From contig JADANN010000122.1 of assembly GCA_018806985.1 (NCBI GenBank), positions 478,501 to 542,500 of the forward strand: DNA of 64,000 bases, read 5' to 3'. Every line of letters starts with the position of its first letter. Position 1 is the first letter of the stretch. Shown here piece by piece: positions 1 to 10,954 of the stretch. The position numbers and the translations under genes are program-made. The notes beneath the pieces were generated by a model. It was given only the letters and a program-made list of their open reading frames with translations. It had not been told where the DNA came from and made no database searches. This DNA is from Angiostrongylus vasorum. Lineage: Eukaryota; Nematoda; Chromadorea; Rhabditida; Metastrongylidae.

Positions 1-2620
1 AAGTTTGCAAGTTAGTGAAGAAATTATTTTTACGACTGACCAGTACGTTAGGTTGTTAAAATGCAACTTACTGGAGAAGGGCAACAGAAACACGTTGCAA
101 ATCGAACCAACCTTTCGTCAAGCTATATCAAAGAAGCTAAGCTGCTGATAAAATATATTATATTGGCATTATTACACTTAATATTTATGCCTAAATGGCT
201 TGTCTTCTTAAAGAATCATTCAGACTCCAGCACTCAGTTGACTAGCGTGTTTTTTACTCAAAAATTTCTTTCTAGGAGTTCTGAAAAGCTTGTCTCGCAA
301 CAATCCCACCCAAATCGTTAACAGTGAGCGTTAGCACTGGGGATAAGATAGAGCTTCAACTATAAGGACTAATTTCTTCCAACGCGGTGGTGGTTTATGG
401 TATTGGTCTACCTAAATCTGGACTACGGAGTGGTTAGTTGACATTGTCAATTTCGGTGAACCTGGAGATGAAGAATAAGTATACGGCTACACATCGCAGC
501 AATGGAACACTACTAGTCACGATGTGTAAAATCATAGAGGAGAATATTAACCACTTATATCACCAGCTTGTTGCACGTGTAGCGAATGGTTATAGATGAC
601 CTGCGGTTCACTGGACCGGTCACTGGTTCGGTCCCAAGACCGGGATTCACTAAGCCTTCCATCTCTGCTCAGGTAAAAAATTGTTAGCAGACTTCTCTGG
701 AAGTGATGGCACATCTCTCACGGATTGGTCGACTCAGAACGCTCCTTCCTTTATATTTTATCAACTGTACTTCGTAATAAATTGACTGCAGCGGCTGTCA
801 GGATTACCCCATCATTAACGTCGCATGGCATAACGAGTCAGCTAGTTCTGCTTGCTCAACGAACACACATAGTTCCATACTTTAATCCAAGATCTTCGAG
901 AATAGGTGCAACCATGAGATCAGTGGCCTACCTAATGTACTCTTGATATCGCATAGGGCCCAGTTGCTAAAGTTTGTAGTTCACTATTGGTCGTTGAGAT
1001 CCATTACCTGTCTGCTGTCTTTGATTTCCGACATCTCACGCCAGATATACACCAGATATACAAAGGACGTCGAGAAAAAATGGGACAACTATCAGTTACG
1101 TCAATTGTTTCGCATTAACATGCATTCTACCTTTCTGAGGATATTTTTTAACTGAGTCGAGGTACTTGACAACAGTTTGCTCTAGACTAGGCACTGTAGG
1201 ACTGGGCAGAAGATTTTCATTTGACTTGAGAATTGGAGGAGAAATCAACAGCAACAGCTTATGACAAATCTGAAACGAAGTTGAAGTTCGGAAAAGTCGG
1301 AAAATAAATGGGGTGTATAGTGAAAACATGCTAGAGTGACGGACCTGCCAGACTTTAGTGGCCAATGAGGGGCTTTTTTGGATCCTCGAACAAGTACCTC
1401 TTGTAAGAGAAATAGAAGCAGCTGAGGAACTGTCGCAATAAAAACACAGGAATATATGCAGTAACGACAGAAACTATACATAGCTTCGTGCACTGAAATC
1501 GTGAAGATGACATACTGATATAACTTATTTCTGTTCCTAACTGATTACTGTTCCCGTTGGGGTAGTTTGTTCATGACTGTTTAGAACTTTGCTATGGAAA
1601 TTTGCATGGCGAGGACCGCCCTAAGCGATGTTCATTGAGTAGATAAACAACCCTAATGAAAAAGGCGTAGAAAGGGCAAACGGCATTGCCCTATTTTATC
1701 GAGGTGAAATCGAAACCTTTTTGGAACATCATACCGCCAGTTCTGTTTCGATTTGTGTGAAAAAGAAATATTTAGAAAAGACGGTAAAGGTTGGAAAAAA
1801 AAACCTCAACAGGTCTGCTTCGAAAAACAGGTAGAAAACGAAACAACGGGGTAGGTGCGGTCCGTATTTGTAAGGCACCCATTGAAGTGGCTCCAATAAT
1901 AAAATACAACGGTCGTACAGGCCAAAGACGATTATCCATCGAAGCCTGAACTATTTCATTTAGTACAAAAGTCTTCTGTGCACATAATATTAAAAATCTT
2001 GACACTGTTCTACCAACTATCTAACGTTTTTAATTCTTTGCACCCAAACGCAACTACGAATTTTCTGGGGTATCGCTTTAATAGATATCATACACTATGG
2101 GTAAACCTCATTAATAACTGAGTGGCTCAACTAGGAATAACGACGGTCTTATTCATCGGCACATTTCAGAAGAGTTCAGCTGCCTCGCTCCTTAAGGAGA
2201 AGCGAAAAGTTTCACACCTGTTGAACGAGGGCCTTCATTGTTACTCTCATAGTTTTATTTCTTACTGTGGGGATGATAGTGCAGTGATAGTGATTGATTC
2301 TGTCCGGGGCTCACCAAGACATTCATACATCTGGAATAGGGAAATTGATACTAGACTCATCTAAAATCAGTTCGCTCTTTCCGCTTCATATAGGGATACT
2401 CTAACACAGTTATCCTAAGATTCCCGGTAGAATCCACTCAAGCAGCGTTCAACGACTTTCATATCGAAGGCAAAAAGTTCGCAACCAGCAGGTGACGCCA
2501 TACACAAAAACGTCCGAAGACCATCATGATGCGAGGAAAAGAATCAAATGCAAGAAGTCATGCAATCCAAACAATGTGCTACATTTGGTGTCGGATCATG
2601 AGAAATAAAAGGATAAAAGT
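1..2620. other. No gene recognised
   Basis: Only short open frames of random appearance are present, without splice signals joining them or recognisable motifs. Around 630-710 there is a faint resemblance to the middle of SINE-A (AAGCCTTCCATC followed later by CAGACTTCTCTGG), so part of it is probably decayed repeat. Confidence 0.5.
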
Positions 2621-2626
2621 ATAAAT

Positions 2627-2829
2627 CTCTCGGCGTTAAGGCGTCATTCCATGAGGTATGCGCTATGCATTCGACTTTATTAAGCATCGCTGGAAGTGAA
2701 TGAATGCATATCTGATCTTCACAATGACTCGCGCCGGGAGGTATGGAAGGCTTGGTGGACCTGGGGGCGCGGGGATCGATTCCATGTGCATTGCAACGCG
2801 CATATGACCACAGTGCTACATGCGCCCCA
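2627..2829 (-). mobile_element. SINE-A copy, internally deleted
   Basis: On the minus strand a tRNA-like head (GGGGCGCATGTAGCACTGTGG) is followed by the usual join AGGCCCACCAAGCCTTCCAT. The copy then jumps to the GAGTCATTGTGAAGATCAG tail, so the central GGTACCAGACTTGTCTGG segment is missing. The 3' end reads GCGTAACGCCGAGA-like sequence before A/T-rich flank. Confidence 0.75.
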
Positions 2830-3132
2830 TAGATAAAAAAATAAAAAAGAAAATAAATTTGTTCTCCTTTTTCTTATTCTTACAGTAGTCAACGAAAGAG
2901 TTGGTAAGTGACCTACTATATGCATTACTAAATGCCCAATTGTGTCGTACGGTTGCACTACCTCTCAAAAATCCACCGACATACGATTTTCTCAAGACAG
3001 TTTCATTGTTCAGACCACGAATTCACCAATGATCTCATTTCTGAATGATAAAGAATGGTGAGCGACGGTTGGCTCACAGAGAACAGGGCTGTTAGATAGG
3101 TAACAGCGAAACAACGCCATAAGGATAACGGA

Positions 3133-3400
3133 TAGAGCTCTCGGCGTTGATAAATCCCTGAGGTCATGCATTCGACTTCATTAAGCATCGTTTGGAGGTA
3201 ATTCAATGTAAATCTGGCCTTTACAATGACTCACATTGGTCTACCGATGTATCAACCCGGTGCTACTATCTTCCGAAACAACTCTGGTACCAATTTGCCG
3301 ACCCCGGAGAGGTGGAAGGCTTGGTGGGCCATGGGCGCTGGAATTGATTCCACGTGTGTGTTGCAGGGCGCCACCGACCACTGCGCCGCACACGTCTAAT
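3133..3400 (-). mobile_element. SINE-A copy
   Basis: This is a near full-length minus-strand copy. The tRNA-like head is at the right end (around 3370-3400), the central AAATTGGTACCAGAGTTGT segment is near 3290, and the tail TGCTTAATGAAGTCGAATGC lies near 3170-3190. It ends with the CTCGGCGTTGAT / ATCAACGCCGAG signature near 3140. Confidence 0.85.
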
Positions 3401-4435
3401 AATTCTAAATGACTCGTTTGAAACCGTTCGAAATTTTACCACAAGGGGTTTAGCTCACATAATTTTTTTTAAACAAGTAGTGTTTCATTCATGCTCTTAT
3501 AAAACATAGATCTAATAAATGAACGACGGAGAGCCCATAAAAAGCAAAACATGTGCACCTGGTAACAGGACGTCGTAAGACTCACATAGAATCTATAACA
3601 TGCTCTTCTGAATGGTGAAGGAAAGCGATGAGTTATGCTGAATGGCCTCACTAACGGTCCGACTGCAGCACCACTCCACGTGTTATTGTTAGACATTACA
3701 GCCTAGTTTCACAATTAAAACTTCGATCCTACTGAATACTGTGCTCGGACAAGGGAAGAATGAAGCATTTAGTAGATCCAAAGGAAATCGAGTTGTCCTA
3801 AAAAAAACAAAAAGGACGAAGTCGTTCTCCAGTGAATTTGCATTAATGAGTAACTGAATTAAGCAGGTGGTGGTTAGAGTGACAGTAAAAAGAATAATTT
3901 CATAAAACGACAGGGAAGAAGACGTCGGTTGCACCTCGTCGAAGGAGACCGTCGTAGATTTCATACACAGAAGTGATAGTCTACAAGCGGTTAATGAGCC
4001 CTATTTATAGAAAGGAAAAGAGGTGGTCCACGTAGCTGTACGTGTGCAACATGAAAATTCCACGTTCCGGGTTTGTAAGCATCAAGTACTGGGAGTGCTG
4101 CAGGAAGCAGTGCAAGTGATAGATATTGATTGAAGGACTGAAAGGATTCGTCTGAATTGAACAACAAGTACTTACGCTTCTAATTTGTGTCAAAAAAAGC
4201 TTCATGATAGATCGACTATGCCACAATGAAACGTAGAAGCCTAGGCATTGACGTCTGATTCTTGACCTCAACAGAGCTGACAGCTAATCAGCGCGAGAAT
4301 CCTGAATTTTGCTGCACGTTAAAACTTCTTGTACGATTCCCATTTTTACTTGATTAATAGTTACTCAAAGCATTTCGTTCAATATGAACCATGAGGAGCA
4401 AGTAGTGGTTATCGCAATCTATCGCTCATTAGAGG
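3401..4435. other. No gene recognised
   Basis: Short minus-strand open frames of up to 91 codons occur here, but they have no splice context, no family motif and no unusual composition. I see no repeat that matches elsewhere in the window. Confidence 0.5.
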
Positions 4436-4680
4436 GGTGCGTGGAGCACAGTGGTTAGATTTACCATGCAATCCACGTCTGGTATTTGGTGCGATCCTGC
4501 AAATCAGGCCACCCAAGTCTTCCATCCTTTCGGGTTAGGAAAAATTGGAATCAGCCTTGTCTGGAAAGACGACAGCATTAGCATGATATTACTTGATACA
4601 TCGGTAGACCACTGCAAGCCACCGCCTAGGGCAGAGCTGTATTCACAATGCAAGGCTCATCTCTAAGGGATCACCGCCGA
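4436..4680 (+). mobile_element. Divergent SINE-A-like element
   Basis: It begins with a tRNA-like box A (GTGGAGCACAGTGGTTAGA). It continues through CAAGTCTTCCATCCTTTCGGG, AAAATTGGAATCAGCCTTGTCTGG and GATACATCGGTAGACCACTG, which is the SINE-A order. The tail differs from the other copies, so this is an old copy or a subfamily. Confidence 0.65.
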
Positions 4681-4719
4681 ACACTTTGTCCTACACCCTT
4701 TGTTGTTCATTAAAAGCAA

Positions 4720-4995
4720 GCAAGTTTATGAATGCGTCGTTTTCTTGTTCAGCAATCGCGAGGTTGCTAAACAGCATACATTTACTTCCATAGAAAAACA
4801 CAATACAATACAACAGTAGCTGACGTTTCGGCAGTATCGCCTTCTTCAGAGCCTTGAAGGGTATACTGACATACAATTTACTAGGCCAAACGCTTCAATA
4901 ACACTTACAAAAAGACGAAAAACTGTATAGTAATTACATGGTCCACAGCTTCTCGAAAAAACACCGCTTTTTTACGTGACTTGCAATGAGGAAGA
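4720..4995 (-). mobile_element. Solo terminal repeat of a Penelope-like element
   Basis: The sequence matches the non-coding end of the PLE copies at 45070-45330, 48140-48480 and 61480-61810. It includes the CAATCGCGAGGTTGCTAAACAG block, the hammerhead-like motif and the CTTCTCGAAAAAACACCG block. No reverse transcriptase or endonuclease sequence adjoins it, so it is a solo end or a heavily truncated insertion. Confidence 0.75.
4818..4853 (-). ncRNA. Hammerhead-ribozyme-like motif in PLE end
   Basis: On the minus strand, GGCT (helix I) is followed by the core CTGAAGA, one extra A, helix II GGC-loop-GCC, then GAA, the self-complementary ACGT (a possible intermolecular helix III), C at the cleavage position and AGCT closing helix I. 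All core positions (CUGANGA, GAA, A15.1-U16.1, H17) are intact. The extra A before helix II departs from the textbook form. Hammerhead motifs are known from the ends of Penelope-like retroelements, which supports the call; activity is inferred. Confidence 0.65.
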
Positions 4996-5000
4996 TTAGA

Positions 5001-5053
5001 ACAGCTGATTATAGTCTGTCTATAGACATAGACTATAGGCTATAATCAGCTGT
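5001..5053. repeat. Short perfect inverted repeat
   Basis: ACAGCTGATTATAG (5001-5014) is exactly complementary to CTATAATCAGCTGT (5040-5053). A smaller palindrome, GTCTATAGAC, lies in the loop. The origin is unknown; it may be a remnant of a foldback element. Confidence 0.8.
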
Positions 5054-5104
5054 CAGCAATTGCAAATGTGATGCCACAGTATTAAGTTGGTTTGAAAATC
5101 ATTT

Positions 5105-5400
5105 AGGTAAAGTAAGGAGCATATGGCGCAGTTGTCGGAGGCGCCCTGCAGAACACACGGGATCGATCCGCGCGCGCCTGGCCCATCAAGCCTTCCATCC
5201 CTCCGGGGTTGGCAAATTGGTACCAGACTTGTCTGGAAGGATAGCACCACTGGCTCGGTGCATTGGTAGGCCAGTGCGAGTCATTGTAAAGGCCAGATAT
5301 GCATTCAATCACCTCCAAAGGATGCTTAATGAAGTCGAATGCAATGGCGCACCTCCAAGGGATTCATCAACGCAGTGAGCTTTATCTTTTTATCCTTTAG
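5105..5400 (+). mobile_element. SINE-A copy
   Basis: The head ATATGGCGCAGTTGTCGGAGG is followed by GGGATCGATCC (box B-like), the central TTGGTACCAGACTTGTCTGG and the tail TGCTTAATGAAGTCGAATGC. It ends in CTTTATCTTTTTATCCTTT. Confidence 0.88.
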
Positions 5401-5922
5401 GCAAAGTATTCACAGCACAGATACATGTATTAATCACTGATCCGTTGTACCCTACCATCTGATGTCATTTTATCCATTTATATTTACTTTTCCTCTCAGA
5501 CATCTTGTTGACCCCATTGTTCAAGCCGTTGGCCTAGCGGATCCTGCACAGTTTAACTGAACAGGACGAAAGAACGCGAACCCTAGTATACCAAGAATGA
5601 GACTTTTATTAGGAAAACTTCTAAAATGGAATCGGTATCAATACTGCTTCTTACAGAAAAACATGGGAACGTTAGTAATTAACTTAGACAAAAGCACGTG
5701 TTTGTACTCTAGAAAAGTTAACGAATAAACCACGATATTTACATGCATTACTTCTACCAATAACAACTGATATGGCGAATTCAGATGAACTCCTCTTCGA
5801 GTAAACCAGTAAACTCAGTAAACTAAATTATTTGCAAAATTTCGACACATGAAAGGACGAACTGTGAGTGTGAAGTTGAAGAAGCAAGATATACAGTATA
5901 AGGAATACCGACAATTATACTA
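5401..5922. other. Intergenic; downstream of REEP gene
   Basis: No gene is seen. On the minus strand the part nearest 5923 should be the 3' untranslated region of the REEP gene. No canonical AATAAA is obvious; an AATAAT lies near 5830. Confidence 0.5.
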
Positions 5923-6810
5923 CTATGCTTCACTGCCTGACTCAGTGGCTTCTGCTATTACCTGTTGTCGTTTTGCAGCAGCTAGGCGCCTGGGACGACG
6001 AACGGTGTTTCTTTTATTCTTCTCTGTTAGCTCATCTTCAATTTCTTTCTGCTTTTCTTCCTCTAATTCCTGCTTCTTTTTGGCTGTTCGACGTCTGCCG
6101 CTTGAAGCCGCTCTACGTGTACACTTACGCTCAGTCACATCAGGTGGCTGGGAGGCAGTCGACTTGTTACGTTCTTTTTGCTTAGGTGTTTCTGGAAAGA
6201 CTACTTCATCATCGCTACTGAGTTCTCCATTCAAGTCAATTCTACCGGGAAGAATAGCGATGGTCCTTCCTTCTACTTGGTCGTCTTCACCGTTATTAAC
6301 CCCGGTGATGGTAAGTTTTTGTTCGTCTTGTAAATACACATTAGCAAATGCGTCATTTTTCGAGCAGGACAGAGCGTTGACAGTTTTTGCAATAGTCCAT
6401 AACGTTCTGCCGGCCGTTATTACGAAAGAAGGTCCATGAGTGGCGATATTATTAATCATATTTTCTACGTAAACATCCAGCTCCTTTTCATAACGACGAA
6501 TGGACGGAGCGAGTATCTTGTCGAATACATACTGCGCTCCAGCGGTCTGTGGATTAACCGCCCAGATCAGAAACACCAACTTCCCGAGTTCGTAGAAAGG
6601 AATGAAATAGTGGATGAAGAGTGTGCTCAGAACCACATCAACCACAAGAAATGATCCGAACACAGTCCAGTACTTTGACCAGTACGACAGGTTTTTTTGA
6701 CTAGGTCGTTTAATGGTTTTGTATGAGTAGAATGCCGGTACAACAGCACCAACAAAAACTGAAGCGAGTTGACAGAGTAAGGAGAACATTTCAGCTGAAA
6801 AGCTTGACAT
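5923..6810 (-). CDS. REEP/DP1 (TB2/HVA22) family ER membrane protein
   Basis: A 295-residue uninterrupted reading frame encodes a receptor-expression-enhancing protein of the REEP1-4 type. These are ER proteins with hydrophobic hairpins that shape tubular membranes and bind microtubules. Two hydrophobic blocks lie at about residues 9-28 and 49-86. Family signatures are visible: VPAFYSYKTI (24-33), the aromatic-rich LSYWSKYW (41-48), and NPQTAGAQYVFDKIL (86-100) followed by a basic/acidic helix. The C-terminal third (about 190-295) is a charged, low-complexity tail with a KKKQELEEEKQKEIEDEL coiled-coil-like stretch, longer than in most relatives. The first ATG of the frame is used; no upstream in-frame ATG looks better. 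The gene has no intron, which is odd for this worm-like genome and would fit a retrocopy, although the frame is intact. Family is certain; the subtype is likely. Confidence 0.88.
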   Translation of the reverse strand: MSSFSAEMFSLLCQLASVFVGAVVPAFYSYKTIKRPSQKNLSYWSKYWTVFGSFLVVDVVLSTLFIHYFIPFYELGKLVFLIWAVNPQTAGAQYVFDKILAPSIRRYEKELDVYVENMINNIATHGPSFVITAGRTLWTIAKTVNALSCSKNDAFANVYLQDEQKLTITGVNNGEDDQVEGRTIAILPGRIDLNGELSSDDEVVFPETPKQKERNKSTASQPPDVTERKCTRRAASSGRRRTAKKKQELEEEKQKEIEDELTEKNKRNTVRRPRRLAAAKRQQVIAEATESGSEA

Positions 6811-6854
6811 TTAACTTCGGTAAGACTAACTAAGTCGAAGCAGCTCATGTTAGA

Positions 6855-7135
6855 AAAAAAATAAAGCTCTCAGCGTTGATCAATCCCCAATGGATGCGCC
6901 ATGCACTCGACTTCATTAAGCATCGTCGGAGATGACTGAATGCGTATCTGGCGTTTACGATAACTCGCGGTGGCCTACCGATGTAACGGGCCAGTGCTGC
7001 TATCCTCCCAGACAAATCTTGTACCAATTCGCCAAACCCCCGAGTGATAGAAGGCTTGGCGAGCCTGGGGCGCTGGCATCGATCCCATGTGTATTGCAGG
7101 GCGCCTCCAAACATTGCGCCACAAGCGCCCCTTTC
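6855..7135 (-). mobile_element. SINE-A copy
   Basis: It lies 45 bp upstream of the REEP start codon. The tRNA-like head GGGGCGCTTGTGGCGCAATG sits at the right end, and the central segment and AATGAAGTCGAGTGCATGGC tail are all present. The element could contribute to or disrupt the REEP promoter region. Confidence 0.88.
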
Positions 7136-7584
7136 AGTAGCTCAAGTAAACTATGAAAATCTACGAAGAAATGTTTGTAACAGTAAAAGTACAAACCACT
7201 GAGGAGATTCACAGAGAGTGAAATAAGTTCACGATGACACTTCATAAGCTCATTATCACATTATAAAATGATTACTAAGTAGTAGTGATAGCTAAATTTA
7301 CACAAGACAAGGAAAACAAAACCTCTTCTGATACCCTTAAGAAAACCACTGCTCACGAAAATGATGGCCGGTCGCACTCACAATTTGGGTCCCATCTATT
7401 CAAACGTTTGCATTTCGCGGGTTGCCATGTTCTGATTAGAGCACCTTATTTGTCGCATATTTTTTGATTTTCAGAGTTTAGTTTGCTTTGTTTGTTTCTG
7501 TTTCCTTTTACTTTGTTTAATTTTTAAAATTCCAGTGTAAAAAAAATTTCCTATGCTGGCGATTTTCTTGGTCCTAACTTCGTA

Positions 7585-8582
7585 ATGGGAAGCAGCAATG
7601 CGCAAGTATCACAGCAATACGAACGGGTGTTACAGCAATGCAACAGTTGTCTCGTTCTTTTACGAAAACTTAGGAATCGAGTGGTACGTCCCCACAACCA
7701 CTTATTTCATTCACTTCCGCAGTCAAAGGAAACATGGCATGCATATTTCTCGACGAATCGAAGGACTGGACGAGGAGCTTCGTGACTGCTTCGATAATCT
7801 TGAGAACTACGCAAAAGGTTTACCTAACCATCTACCACAGATTGATTCACTAAATCGACTTCGAGCCGTGTTGCAGGAAGAGCAGCTCAATGTTCAAGAT
7901 GTGGAAACCGTGGAGGCTATGGTTGATTGCGGGAATTGGAACGAAGGGAATTTTTAGACATATACGTACCTCAGAGAGTTTCTCCGACTCCAACGACGTC
8001 GTCCGTCTAGTATTGTGCCTCGGCCTTTGTCATGTTCTTATTGGTCCACTGGAATGTCGCCACATGCACAATTTGAGTCAGCTTTTGCCCAGTTTCAAAA
8101 GGAGTTGTTAAAGAATAAAACCGGCATTTTTCCAACGTTCCTTGAACGCACAGCAGTGGGAAGTATTGTTGAGCTGAAGTATGGTGTCTTGTTCGAAAAG
8201 CAGATCGTTTTTACGCAAAAAATGTTGATGATAGAAAATGCTGGCGTCGTTGAGCAAGTGCTATTTGTGGCACCACATGAGGAGTGGTCATTCTACACGG
8301 ATCTCGGAGAGAAAAGGGTAGATCTGAGCACTACTTCGCAGTGTGTTGTATACCCGAATTTATCCGTACAAGCGAATCTTCATCTGATGCAAACGGTCAG
8401 TACACAAGAAATTCGGTGGACAGCACAAATTTTACATCAACTGAGTAGCGCGTTTGGGATATTTCAACGTATATTTGACATGACGTGTAGAAGCTGCAAA
8501 AAAAGGGATGAAAGACTTCTTACCACCTCTGATCTTCGACTTTCGCAATCTGAAGAACGCGCTTCACGAGTCGTGTCGGTGA
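7585..8582 (+). CDS. mdt-27: Mediator complex subunit 27 (MED27), reading frame interrupted
   Basis: MED27 is a head/tail-region subunit of the Mediator complex that links transcription factors to RNA polymerase II. The N-terminal helix (YERVLQQCNSCLVLLRKLRN) reads in frame 1 from ATG 7585. The segment GLDEELRDCFDNLENYAKGL reads in frame 2, as does the central part up to about 8504. The end reads in frame 3 (MKDFLPPLIFDFRNLKNAL through HESCR) and stops at TGA 8580-8582. The C-terminal zinc-binding pattern C-x2-C ... H-x3-C is recovered only by changing frame at the AAAAAAAGGG run (8498-8507). A TAG at 7955-7957 also interrupts frame 2, although its TTTTTAG context could be a splice acceptor for a 57-nt intron (7901-7957) that keeps frame. 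Another possible mini-intron, GTACGT...TTCCGCAG, lies at 7684-7722. Either this is a decaying copy, possibly processed since introns are hard to find, or the assembly carries indel errors. Family assignment rests on the order of blocks and the C-terminal motif. Confidence 0.75.
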
Positions 8583-8734
8583 TGTGTGGAAGCCCTGATC
8601 AGTTAAAATGCTTTAGCTGTAGAATTTATCTTGTTCTATTTTTTGAATGCGTATGTGACCAAACTCTTTTTTTTCTGTTGTTCTTAATTTGTCATTGTTG
8701 TGTTAATGTGACCGGTTTTTTCTAATTCGTTGTG

Positions 8735-8890
8735 TTAATAGGAATTATAGGGCAGACATTGGCCTGGCAGACCTCGGCACTGCAGAGAACCACAGTGGCT
8801 AGACTAGCAGTACTCCGAAAGAACGGAGATTGTGCTGTGGCCCGCACAACCAGTGACGACGGGTCATCCAAATACCAAGTTCCAAGTACA
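8735..8890 (+). repeat. Family C repeat, 3' part
   Basis: It matches the 3' portion of family C: GGCAGACATTGGCCTGGCAG, then AACCACAGTGGCTAGACTAG, then CCCGCACAACCAGTGACGAC. It begins about 150 bp after the MED27 stop. Confidence 0.75.
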
Positions 8891-9169
8891 AGTTTCTTTT
8901 TACTGATTGAACTTCTTACGATTTTCTTTTCACACTGGATAGTTTTATGATTTATGAAACGCTTACAGTTTCTAGAAATTAGTTTGAATGTTAGAAGCGG
9001 CATTAGGATCACCTCACCTGCTTATTTTTGGCCTCGAAATCACCGTAAAACCTTGTTGTAAACTTGTAAACATTAGGGATTTTGTATCCGGTTTTGTTTA
9101 TCGTAGGCTTGGCTAGATATGTTGTTGGAAGTTAGTTACTACGAAGAGTTTACCAAAAATGTTCCCAGG

Positions 9170-9357
9170 TTTTTTGTTTTTAACAGATGTTTTGGTGACT
9201 TCTTTCCGTCATTCTGCTTCGATCTTTAGCATGGAAATCTAAGAAAACTCTACAAAGGGCACAGTCCTCTGTACAGAGTTTTCCTAGATTTCCATGCTAA
9301 AGATCGAAGCAGAATGACGGAAAAGAAGTCACTAAAACATCCTGTAAACAAAAGAGA
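9170..9357. repeat. Long near-perfect hairpin (inverted repeat)
   Basis: The left arm (core 9183-9253) and right arm (core 9271-9345) are complementary over about 70-75 bp with only a few mismatches or bulges, and the match decays outward to about 9170 and 9357. The loop is about 17 nt. The shared core includes CATTCTGCTTCGATCTTTAG and CATGGAAATCTA. No coding potential is seen. It may be a tiny foldback or MITE-like element, or a structured RNA. Confidence 0.85.
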
Positions 9358-10950
9358 TTCGCATTTTGGGATGGTTAGGGTTCACTAAAATTTCACTAAG
9401 AAGTCAAAAATTCTGCTTAAAACAAAAGTTGTCTGGCGTATTGCCAAAACTGGCGTCGTTTAGTTTGAAAATGATGGTATTCATGGAAAAAAAGTCGAAC
9501 TTCTTTCAATAAGAAGTAGTTCACGAAAGCATTGTGGTCGTCCCTTATGCAGTTTGTGAGTTGTTGTTCTCTCAAACGCTTAGACATTGACCTAAATGGA
9601 TTTCTGCACAATCATGGTGTGGGAGGCAACGCGACCGGAGTGAGGTGATTTCCACTCATTTTCTTCGCGGCCGTTTATTTTGTCACGTTAAGGGGTTTTT
9701 TTGTACTTTTGCATGCGATTGATAGCTTTTACAACACAGATCGTGATAACTTGGGATAAAATGTCGCACCGTATACCGTGAAATCATAACTATCTCCCCC
9801 TTATCTTTTTATTTTAGAACCATTACACCTTTCTACTGCTTCATTTGCCTACTCTTCGGCCTTTGGTGCATAGCCGAATTTAGGACTCTTTTCTAGTCCT
9901 TTTTCATGTGCATATCAGAAGTGTCCTCTTCTCGATAACTCTCAGCCAAGGAAGCACCGCTATGCGTTATTTCTCTACGTTATTTCTCTACATAAGTATC
10001 ATCTTTGCTCCGACATATCGTTCATAAGTTTCGTCATCGCTTGGTATTGCCTGAGGATTTCTGCATGTCCAAAGCTGATTCATCCTTTCAAAAGCGATTT
10101 AACAAGCAAAATTGTTTTCAGCACTATGTTACTCCAGAGTCTATAGTTAATGTCTGCTGCGACGCTTGCTTATATGGTCTTAAAATCTTGAAATCTTGCA
10201 GTTTTGTCGAAGTTCTGAGTTTCTGCTGGAACTTAAGGTGAAAGCAACAATTTAGAACAGTTATGCATACCACTAGAGCTATTAATTTTGCTCTGTAGAT
10301 AAGTTTCCAAGTTCGGAAGTATTCTAGTTATCTGAAAATTGTCCGGTGTTGTCAAGAACCCATTATCGTCCACTATGTGTAAAGTATTTAAAAATGATTT
10401 TTCAAATGTGATTGATTGTTACTTCATTTCCAACCATTGTAATGGATCACTATTGTTATATGAGCAACGCCAACATATAGTTCATTCATGTTGTAGAAGC
10501 GAATATCAAATGTTGAAAGCAGTGTAGTTGTACAAAGGACTAGCTTTTTTTTCCCCCACATTTCACGAGTTTGAAATGTTTCGAAATCATGGGAGAAGAC
10601 ATGGAAGATCTTGAAGGATATGTGGAAAATGAAAACCATGGAAAGTACTTACAATTTACCCAAATTATAAAGAGCGAACCACAACAAAAGGAGCGGAACT
10701 CTTTGCTAGGAGGAAATTGGGCAAGCATGAGTTGATATTTACTCATAGCGAACATGCTGAAAAAACAAGGGGTCAAATAGAAGCGTTAGTAACACGAATT
10801 TAGGCATCAGTGTCTCAGTGTCGATGATTTACACACAAGTCAACACCCCTAATTTTGAGTCACGGCGGCGTGAGACTATGTTTCACACATTCGTAACCGT
10901 ATGACCTCATAATGATTCATAAGTGAGGTAATTTTTGTTGGTATAACCCT
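9358..10950. other. No gene recognised
   Basis: Short open frames (up to 78 codons) occur on both strands without motif or splice support. I find no copies of the named repeat families here. Confidence 0.5.
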
Positions 10951-10954
10951 AATT

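Noticed and set aside
5849..6439. 196-codon plus-strand frame rich in serine
   Set aside because: It is antisense to the REEP coding sequence and lacks its own features.
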